Position numbers and translations under genes: made by a program. This document shows positions 5,817 through 11,705 of a DNA stretch of 11,705 nt, in pieces. Positions within the stretch are counted from its first letter, which is position 1. Every line of letters starts with the position of its first letter. The notes below the pieces were generated by a model that did not search any database, had not been told where the DNA came from, and saw nothing but the letters and a program-made list of their open reading frames with translations. The DNA is taken from assembly GCA_937988705.1 (NCBI GenBank), contig CALKIA010000332.1, positions 1 to 11,705 on the forward strand, written 5' to 3'. This DNA comes from an uncultured Chloroflexota bacterium (GTDB taxonomy: Bacteria; Chloroflexota; Anaerolineae; Aggregatilineales; Phototrophicaceae).

Positions 5817-6890
5817 ATGGAGCTTTTACGTGTTGGCATCATTGGTGCGGGCCGCATTTCGGATCTGCACGCCATCGAGTACCTGGCCAATCCCCGCGCG
5901 CAAATCGTCGCCGTGGCCGATGTCGTGCGCGACAACGCGCAAAGTCGCGGAGGGCAATGGGGAGTCGCCGAGGATCACATCTTCACCGACTATCATGACC
6001 TTCTCGCCCTACCCGATGTAGATCTGGTCGAAATCCTCCTACCCCATCATCTGCACTATCAGGCAGCGCTCGACGCGGCCGCCGCGGGCAAGCACATTTC
6101 CCTACAAAAGCCGATGGCGCTGACCGTCGCCGAAGCCGACGAAATGATCGCGGCGACGCAGCGCGCGGGCGTGATCTTCAAGGTCTTCGAAAACTTCATC
6201 TTCTACCCGCCGGTGCAGCGCGCCAAAGCCTTGATCGATGCCGGGGAAATCGGCGACCCGCTGACGATTCGCATCAAGAGCAATTCCGGCACCAGCCCCA
6301 ACATGTGGAACATCCCCCGCGCCGCCGAAGAATGGCGCTTCAAGTCGGAGACGTGCGGCGGTGGTCCGCTGGTCTTTGACGATGGGCATCACAAGTTCGC
6401 GCTGGCGTGGCATTTTATGGGTTTGGCTGAAGAAGTCCACGCGTGGATCGGGGCGACGGAGCGCGAACCGGGCTATATCCTCGATTCGCCCGCGCTTGTC
6501 TCGTGGAAGTTCCCGAACAACCGCTATGGATCGCTGGAAGTTGTATATTCGCCAGAGATGGTCTTGGACACTGCTCACTATGCGCAGGACGACCGCATCG
6601 AGATCACAGGCACGCGCGGTGTGATCTGGGTGACGCGCGGGCACGGCAAAATGATGGATGTGCCGCCCGTCGTCATGTACCGTGACCGCCAGACCTTCAC
6701 TTACTCCGACATGCCTGTCGGCTGGGAACACAGCTTCATCAACTCTACCCGGCATTTCATCGACGCCTACCACAAGGGCGCGCCGCCCGTTCTCACCGGC
6801 GAACAGGGGCGCGATGTACTGCGCTTCACCCTGGCGGCGCAAGAATCTTCCCGCCTCGGCCAGAGCGTCAAATTGGAGGCGACCCCATGA
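5817..6890 (+). CDS. Gfo/Idh/MocA-family NAD(P)-dependent dehydrogenase
   Basis: This 357-aa cytoplasmic oxidoreductase of the glucose-fructose oxidoreductase/inositol dehydrogenase family most likely oxidises a sugar, cyclitol or derivative, plausibly as the first catabolic step. The Rossmann motif GIIGAG is at residues 7-12, with D35 ending the second strand (VAVAD), which often favours NAD. The family's EKP motif is LQKP here, with K98-P99 retained and Q97 in place of Glu. The C-terminal alpha/beta domain carries GGGPLVFDDGHHK; D188 and H192 occupy the DxGxH positions expected for substrate binding and proton transfer. The ATG has GAGG 9 nt upstream and is the first gene of the plus-strand operon. 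The stop overlaps the next start by 4 nt (ATGA). Members are too varied to name the substrate; 1,5-anhydro, lactone-forming aldose and inositol substrates are all possible. Confidence 0.92.
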   Translation: MELLRVGIIGAGRISDLHAIEYLANPRAQIVAVADVVRDNAQSRGGQWGVAEDHIFTDYHDLLALPDVDLVEILLPHHLHYQAALDAAAAGKHISLQKPMALTVAEADEMIAATQRAGVIFKVFENFIFYPPVQRAKALIDAGEIGDPLTIRIKSNSGTSPNMWNIPRAAEEWRFKSETCGGGPLVFDDGHHKFALAWHFMGLAEEVHAWIGATEREPGYILDSPALVSWKFPNNRYGSLEVVYSPEMVLDTAHYAQDDRIEITGTRGVIWVTRGHGKMMDVPPVVMYRDRQTFTYSDMPVGWEHSFINSTRHFIDAYHKGAPPVLTGEQGRDVLRFTLAAQESSRLGQSVKLEATP

Positions 6891-8692
6891 AGCTAACCGG
6901 CTCTGAAATCATCGTCGATATGCTGGCGCAGGAAAATGTGCCGTACGTGATCGGCATCAGTGGGCACGGTAATCTGGCGCTGGTCGATGCCTTCCGCCGC
7001 TCCCGTGACCGCCTGCGCCTGATCATGCCGCGCCACGAGCAAGCCGCCGTCCACATGGCCGATGGCTACTTCCGCGCGAAAGGCTCACCGCTCGCCGTGT
7101 TCACATCGATTGGCCCCGGCGCGACCAACACCGTGATCGGTTTGGCGACCGCCTACGTCGACTCGGTGCCCCTGCTGCAATTCGTCGGCGAAACGCACGT
7201 CCACATGCGCGGCACGGGCGTCTTGCAGGAGATCGAACGGCAGCGCTGGTCAGACTTGCCCGCCATGTTCGATCCGGTCGTCAAGCGCATGTGGCGTATT
7301 GATGACGCAGCGCAAATTCCGCGCGCGATGGGGCAAGCGTTCAACACGATGCTGACCGGGCGACCGGGGCCGGTTGTGCTCACCCTGCCAATGGATGTGC
7401 AGGCGCAGACCGTCGAAGTCGACGCGGTAGTGGCCGATTCACAGCGCCGCCGCCCGCACAATCGCATCAACGGCGACGCGACGGCCATTGAGGCCGCGGC
7501 CGACCTGCTGATCAACGCGCAGCGTCCGGTGATTGTGGTCGGCGGGGGCGTGATCCTGTCCGGCGCGGCGGCGGAAGTGCTGCGCCTGGCCGAACATCTC
7601 GGCGCGGCAGTGGTCACGAGTATGCAGGGCAAAAGCGCCTTTCCCGAAGATCACCCACTCTATGCGTGGCACATGGGCACGAACGCCACAACCTGCGGCA
7701 ACGCCATGACCGCGAACGCCGATGTCCTGCTGGCGGTCGGCATGCGTTTTGCGGACAAAGCCACCTGCTCGTACAAACCCGGCGAATCGTTCAGTATTCC
7801 GCCGAGCAAGCTCATTCATGTTGACATCGATCCCTACGAGATCGGCAAGAACTATCCGGTCGAAGTCGGCATCATTGGTGATGCGCAGGCCGTCCTCGCC
7901 GCGTTGATTGAGCGCATCAGCGCGCTCACCCCGGCGCGGGCGTGGCAGCAATCCGCCTACACCAACGAAATCCGCGCGCGGGTCGCCGACTGGATCGCCA
8001 GCATCCGCCCCTTAAGCGAAGCGCAGCAAAGCCCAGTGACCATGGGGCGCGCGATCGCCGAAGTGCGTAAGGTGCTCCCCGCCAACGCGCTCGTGCTCAC
8101 TTCATCCGGCAACGTACAGGCCCAGTTGTATCAAGAGATGGCCTTCACCCAACCGCGCACCTACATCTCAACGGGGGGCTTTAGCACCATGGGCTGGGCC
8201 TACCCGGCGGCGCTGGGCGCAAAGCTCGCCGCGCCCGAGCGCGCGGTTGTGGCGATGGTCGGCGACGGCGATTTCCTTATGACCTTTCAGGAGATCGCGA
8301 CCGCCGTGCAGTATGGGATTCCGGCGGTAGCCGTCGTGGTCAATAATCAGGGCTGGCAGGCAATCCGTGATTTGCAAGAGATCGCCTATGGCGACGGCGC
8401 GAGCTACGGCTCAATGTTCGAACAGGAACAGGAAGCCATCACACCGCATCTGGCGGATGCCGCCCGCGCGTTTGGAGCCCACGCCGCCCGAGTGACGCAT
8501 CCGGACGAAATCGGCCCGGCGCTGCGTGCGGCGCTGGCCTCGGGCGCGCCCGCTGTGGTCGAAATCATGGTCGATGCCCAGCGCGGCACGTCCGGCGGAC
8601 AAGCGCCCGGTTGGTGGGATGTGCCCGTGCCGGGGTATTATCCGGAACGTCGCGCGCAGTACGAACGCGACAAATCTGAGGAGCGACTCTAA
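6887..8692 (+). CDS. Thiamine diphosphate-dependent enzyme, acetolactate synthase/decarboxylase-like
   Basis: This 601-aa cytoplasmic ThDP enzyme cleaves or joins bonds next to a carbonyl. The N-terminal pyrimidine-binding domain (about 1-165) has RHEQAAVHMADGY with catalytic E51, then SIGPGATN. The central domain (about 195-330) has VIVVGGGV and HVDIDP (H311-D315). The C-terminal diphosphate-binding domain has the Mg/ThDP motif from G459-D460-G461 to N486-N487. It is full length and start to end intact. GGAGG (6875-6879) lies 7 nt before the ATG, which overlaps the previous gene. Three stretches recall the inositol-pathway hydrolase IolD from memory: GHGN (26-29), VLQEIE (112-117) and WWDVPV (576-581). 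The RHEQ signature is instead acetolactate-synthase-like. There is no ilvN or ilvC nearby, so a branched-chain amino acid role is unlikely. A 2-keto-acid decarboxylase or IolD-like C-C hydrolase feeding the next enzyme is inferred. Confidence 0.9.
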   Translation: MKLTGSEIIVDMLAQENVPYVIGISGHGNLALVDAFRRSRDRLRLIMPRHEQAAVHMADGYFRAKGSPLAVFTSIGPGATNTVIGLATAYVDSVPLLQFVGETHVHMRGTGVLQEIERQRWSDLPAMFDPVVKRMWRIDDAAQIPRAMGQAFNTMLTGRPGPVVLTLPMDVQAQTVEVDAVVADSQRRRPHNRINGDATAIEAAADLLINAQRPVIVVGGGVILSGAAAEVLRLAEHLGAAVVTSMQGKSAFPEDHPLYAWHMGTNATTCGNAMTANADVLLAVGMRFADKATCSYKPGESFSIPPSKLIHVDIDPYEIGKNYPVEVGIIGDAQAVLAALIERISALTPARAWQQSAYTNEIRARVADWIASIRPLSEAQQSPVTMGRAIAEVRKVLPANALVLTSSGNVQAQLYQEMAFTQPRTYISTGGFSTMGWAYPAALGAKLAAPERAVVAMVGDGDFLMTFQEIATAVQYGIPAVAVVVNNQGWQAIRDLQEIAYGDGASYGSMFEQEQEAITPHLADAARAFGAHAARVTHPDEIGPALRAALASGAPAVVEIMVDAQRGTSGGQAPGWWDVPVPGYYPERRAQYERDKSEERL

Positions 8693-10122
8693 TGCGCTAC
8701 CAACTCTATATTCAAGGCGAATGGCGCGACGCGCTCAACGGGCAGACGTGGGACGTGATCAACCCGGCCACCGAAGCAGTGATCGCTCGCGTGCCGTTCG
8801 GTGATGCGGCGGACGCGCAGTTAGCGGTCGAAGCGGCGGCGCAAGCCCAGCCCGCATGGGCGGCTCTGACCGCCTACGAGCGCGGCGCGATTCTGCGGCG
8901 GGCGGCGGATCTCATCCGCGAACGCCTCGACCTGCTCGCGCCGATCATGACACGCGAATGCGGTAAGCCCGTGAGCGAAGCGCGCGGCGAATGGACAGCC
9001 TGCGCCGACCTGTTCGACTGGTTCTCCGAGGAAGGCAAACGCGCCTACGGCCGCACGATTCCAGCACGGCGCGCCCCCAAGCGCCTCATGTCCATGCCCG
9101 TGCCGGTCGGCGTGGTGGCGACGATCACCGCGTGGAATTTTCCGGCGTATCTCGCCGTGCGCAAATGGTCGGCGGCGCTGGCGGCGGGCTGTACCGTCGT
9201 CGCCCGTCCCAGCGAACTCACGCCGATGTGCGCCATGGCCGCCGTCAACATCCTCGAAGAAGCGGGACTGCCGCCGGGCGTGCTCAACCTCGTCAACGGC
9301 GAGCCCGAAGCGATTGCTAACGTCTTCCTGACCGATCCGCGTGTGGACAAGATCAGCTTCACTGGATCGCAGCGCGTCGGTCGCCTGCTCATGCGCGGCG
9401 CGGCGGATGGCCTCAAGCGGCTGTCACTGGAACTCGGTGGCAGCGCGCCTGTGCTCATCTTCGAAGATGCGGACATTGGCGCAGCGGCGAAACAGGCAGT
9501 ACAGGCCAAGTTCCGCAACAACGGGCAGGTATGCATCTCACCAACTCGTTTTTACGCGCAGCACGCGGTCTATGAGGACTTTGTTGACGCCGTGCAGCAG
9601 GAGATCAAGGCGCTGGTCGTCGGCGATGGACTGCAAGCCAACGTCACGACCGGGCCGCTCATCACAGCGGCAGCGCGCGGACGGGTCGAGGGTTTGGTCG
9701 CAGAGGCGGTCACTCATGGCGGCCTCGTCGTCACGGGTGGGACGAGACCGGAAACGTTCGATCACGGTTACTTTTACCAGCCGACACTGCTCACCAACCT
9801 CACGCCGGAAATGCGCGTGTGTCGCGAGGAGATCTTCGGCCCGCTGATGCCTGTGTCGCCCTTCAACAGCGTTGAAGAAGCGCTCAGGCTGGCGAATGAT
9901 ACACCCTACGGTCTCGCGGCTTATGCCATCACGCGTGATCTGGCGACTGCTGTCCGCTGCTATGAAGGCTTGAAATTCGGTATCGTCGGCGTGAACGACC
10001 TCGTACCCGCCACCGCTGAAGGCCCGTTTGGCGGCATGAAGCAAAGCGGCTGGGGACGCGAAGGCGCGGAAGAAGGCTTACACGAATATATGGAAGCGCG
10101 CTTCGTTTCAATGGCGCTGTAG
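8692..10122 (+). CDS. NAD(P)-dependent aldehyde dehydrogenase, succinate/ketoglutarate-semialdehyde type
   Basis: This 476-aa cytoplasmic enzyme oxidises an aldehyde to a carboxylate. All main catalytic residues are present: N149 in TAWNFP, E247 in LELGG, nucleophile C281 in NNGQVCISPTRF and E380 in REEIFGP. The overall pattern (NPATE start, GRTIPARR, FTGSQRVGRLLM, GGMKQSGWGREGAEEGLHEYME end) matches the GabD-like group, which also contains alpha-ketoglutaric semialdehyde dehydrogenases of pentose oxidation and lactaldehyde or sulfolactaldehyde dehydrogenases. The usual KPSE cofactor-binding motif reads RPSE, with R172 where Lys normally contacts the adenosine ribose. It is not a methylmalonate-semialdehyde (IolA) enzyme by its active-site sequence. 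Its ATG shares one base with the previous TAA, and GAGGAG (8678-8683) lies just upstream. Its substrate is probably the aldehyde made by the dehydratase/ThDP steps. Confidence 0.93.
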   Translation: MRYQLYIQGEWRDALNGQTWDVINPATEAVIARVPFGDAADAQLAVEAAAQAQPAWAALTAYERGAILRRAADLIRERLDLLAPIMTRECGKPVSEARGEWTACADLFDWFSEEGKRAYGRTIPARRAPKRLMSMPVPVGVVATITAWNFPAYLAVRKWSAALAAGCTVVARPSELTPMCAMAAVNILEEAGLPPGVLNLVNGEPEAIANVFLTDPRVDKISFTGSQRVGRLLMRGAADGLKRLSLELGGSAPVLIFEDADIGAAAKQAVQAKFRNNGQVCISPTRFYAQHAVYEDFVDAVQQEIKALVVGDGLQANVTTGPLITAAARGRVEGLVAEAVTHGGLVVTGGTRPETFDHGYFYQPTLLTNLTPEMRVCREEIFGPLMPVSPFNSVEEALRLANDTPYGLAAYAITRDLATAVRCYEGLKFGIVGVNDLVPATAEGPFGGMKQSGWGREGAEEGLHEYMEARFVSMAL

Positions 10123-10131
10123 GATACACGG

Positions 10132-11705
10132 ATGACTGAACACGGCTTTGCTAACCGCTTAACCGAGTACGGCGACCGAGAATTCGCGCTGTTTTTGCGC
10201 CGCTCGTTCGCCCAATCGATGGGCTACAGCAGCGAGGCGTTAGGCAAGCCGATCATCGGCATCGTCAATACCTACAGCGAACTGAACAACTGTCATCGCG
10301 GCTTGCGTGAACTGGCCGAAGCCGTCAAGCGCGGCGTGTGGCAGGCGGGCGGTCTGCCGCTCGAATTCCCGGTGATTTCGCTCGGCGAAGTATTTCTGTC
10401 GCCGAGCGCCATGATGATGCGCAACCTGATGTCGATGGATGTCGAGGTTATGCTCAAGGCGCAGCCGCTCGATGCTGTCGTGCTGCTCGGCGGCTGCGAC
10501 AAAACACTGCCCGCCCTGCTGATGGGCGCATGCAGCGCGAACATTCCGGCGATCACCGTGGCCGCCGGGCCGATGCTCACGGGCAGTTATCACGGCGAAC
10601 GGCTAGGCGCGTGTACCGACTGCCGCCGCTACTGGGCACGCTACCGACGCGGCGAAATCGACCGCGAACAAATCGAAGAGGCCGAAAGTCAGCTCGCCCC
10701 GACAGCGGGCACGTGCGGCGTCATGGGTACGGCCAGCACGATGGCCTGTGTGCTGGAAGCGCTCGGCATGATGCTCCCCGGCGGCGCGGCGGTGCCTGCC
10801 GTCCACGCCGAACGTCTGCGCCATGGCGAAGCGAGCGGTAAGCTGGCGCTGCAGTTGGCGGCAAATCACCTCACGCCGTCCAAGCTGCTCACTCAAGCCT
10901 CGTTTGAGAATGCGCTGCGCGTGCTGCTGGCCATCGGCGGCTCGACCAATGCCATCATCCATTTGACGGCGATTGCGGGACGCCTCGGCATCCAGCTCGA
11001 CCTGCAAACACTCGATGACCTGAGCGAAAGCACGCCCGTACTGGTCGACCTCAAGCCGACCGGCGACTACTACATGGAAGACTTCTACCGCGCGGGCGGC
11101 TTGCCCGTGGTGCTGCACGAGATCAAGCCCCTGCTCCACCTTGACGCGCTGACCGTCACCGGGCAAACGCTCGGCGAACAGTTAGCGGCCACACCTTACA
11201 CCTACCCAACGTGGCAGTCGGTGATTCATCCGGCGGCCACACCACTGATGACAAATGGGGCGCTCGTCGTGCTGCGCGGCAACCTTGCCCCTGATGGCGC
11301 GGTGCTCAAACGCTCGGCGGCAACGCCCGCGCTGTTCAACGCGACCGGACGCGCGGTCGTGTTCTCGTCGCTCGCCGATATGAGCCAGCGCATCGATGAT
11401 CCGGATCTCGATGTGCGTCCCGATGACTTCCTTGTGCTGCAAAATGCCGGGCCAGTCGGTGGGCCGGGCATGCCGGAAGCGGGTTACATTCCGATTCCGC
11501 GCAAGCTGACGGGCGTCAAAGACATGGTGCGCATTTCGGACGCGCGCATGAGCGGCACCGCCTTCGGCACGGTCGTGCTGCATGTTTCTCCGGAAGCCGC
11601 GGTCGGCGGCACGTTAGGCTTAGTGCGCAGCGGTGATCTGATCGAGCTGAGCGTCGATCAGCGCCACCTGACGCTGCTGGTCGATGAGCGCGAAGTGGAA
11701 CGCCG
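10132..11705 (+). CDS. IlvD/Edd-family sugar-acid dehydratase, cut by the window edge
   Basis: The first 524 residues of an iron-sulfur dehydratase are present; the frame is open to the last base, so roughly 50-60 C-terminal residues are missing. The family converts an aldonate to a 2-keto-3-deoxy acid. Candidate cluster ligands are C54 (NNCH), C122 (GGCDKTLPA, the first family signature) and C195 (AGTCGVMGTAS). Their spacing, 68 then 73 residues, equals what I recall for L-arabinonate and D-xylonate dehydratases (for example C59/C127/C200). The second signature, SDARMSGTAFGTVVLHVSPEAAVGG, carries the likely catalytic S474 and is of the pentonate/hexonate dehydratase subgroup rather than the dihydroxy-acid dehydratase of branched-chain synthesis. 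The ATG follows the ALDH stop by 9 nt with AGGA at 10121-10124. It is the fourth gene of the catabolic operon. D-xylonate, L-arabinonate, D-gluconate or similar acids are all possible substrates. Confidence 0.93.
   Translation, partial: MTEHGFANRLTEYGDREFALFLRRSFAQSMGYSSEALGKPIIGIVNTYSELNNCHRGLRELAEAVKRGVWQAGGLPLEFPVISLGEVFLSPSAMMMRNLMSMDVEVMLKAQPLDAVVLLGGCDKTLPALLMGACSANIPAITVAAGPMLTGSYHGERLGACTDCRRYWARYRRGEIDREQIEEAESQLAPTAGTCGVMGTASTMACVLEALGMMLPGGAAVPAVHAERLRHGEASGKLALQLAANHLTPSKLLTQASFENALRVLLAIGGSTNAIIHLTAIAGRLGIQLDLQTLDDLSESTPVLVDLKPTGDYYMEDFYRAGGLPVVLHEIKPLLHLDALTVTGQTLGEQLAATPYTYPTWQSVIHPAATPLMTNGALVVLRGNLAPDGAVLKRSAATPALFNATGRAVVFSSLADMSQRIDDPDLDVRPDDFLVLQNAGPVGGPGMPEAGYIPIPRKLTGVKDMVRISDARMSGTAFGTVVLHVSPEAAVGGTLGLVRSGDLIELSVDQRHLTLLVDEREVER

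Noticed and set aside
6102..6842. Minus-strand open frame (246 aa) opposite the Gfo/Idh gene
   Set aside because: It is a GC-bias shadow of a gene with intact Rossmann and catalytic motifs.
8692..10122. Methylmalonate-semialdehyde dehydrogenase (IolA) completing an inositol operon
   Set aside because: The active-site and C-terminal sequences are GabD/ketoglutarate-semialdehyde-like, and an IlvD/Edd dehydratase is not part of the inositol pathway. A full iol operon is not supported.
6887..11705. Branched-chain amino acid biosynthesis operon (IlvB plus IlvD)
   Set aside because: An aldehyde dehydrogenase separates the two, no ilvN or ilvC is present, the dehydratase has sugar-acid subgroup signatures, and the setting is a regulated transport and catabolic locus.
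1..11705. CRISPR arrays, tRNA/rRNA genes, insertion sequences, phage or defence genes
   Set aside because: I saw no spaced direct repeats, no tRNA-like cloverleaf, no transposase or integrase motifs and no long terminal repeats. The window reads as an ordinary metabolic locus.

Overview
This is an accessory carbohydrate-utilisation locus from a GC-rich bacterium. The two binding proteins have plain Sec signal peptides ending in Ala-Gln and no lipobox cysteine, and there is no ABC ATPase beside them. From general familiarity this layout resembles Chloroflexota genomes, but that is a low-to-moderate confidence guess. Nothing in the window (rRNA, markers) fixes the taxonomy.

Left half, minus strand (read right to left from about 4860 to 40). 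A solute-binding protein (SBP2, 4737-3466) is followed by an intercistronic hairpin and two overlapping MalF/MalG-type permeases (3390-2509 and 2516-1635). After a 297-bp gap comes a second solute-binding protein (SBP1, 1337-93), which has its own near-consensus promoter and a perfect 23-bp palindrome over its predicted transcription start. SBP1 either serves the same permeases or opens a second ABC cassette beyond the left edge.

Middle: a 243-bp divergent control region (4738-4980), then an IclR-family regulator with a TTG start (4981-5724) that ends in a clear rho-independent terminator (5735-5766).

Right half, plus strand: a tightly packed catabolic operon beginning at 5817. It encodes a Gfo/Idh/MocA dehydrogenase, a thiamine-diphosphate (ThDP) enzyme of the acetolactate synthase superfamily, an SSADH-like aldehyde dehydrogenase and an IlvD/Edd sugar-acid dehydratase. 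Junctions are a 4-nt overlap, a 1-nt overlap and a 9-nt gap. The dehydratase runs off the right edge.

The main regulatory observation is a 17-bp palindrome, GTTG-N9-CAAC, that I found exactly three times in the window. It lies in the promoter of the transport operon, the promoter of the IclR gene, and the leader of the catabolic operon. In the first two it encloses the -10 box in the same register. I infer that the IclR protein binds these sites and co-regulates uptake, itself and catabolism.

The likely physiology is: import of a sugar, sugar acid or glycoside; oxidation by the Gfo/Idh enzyme; dehydration of an aldonate by the IlvD/Edd enzyme; and aldehyde oxidation by the ALDH. This resembles a non-phosphorylative (Weimberg-like) route, but the ThDP enzyme is not part of the classical route. 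It suggests either 2-keto-acid decarboxylation or an IolD-like C-C cleavage, and is the best candidate here for something undescribed.
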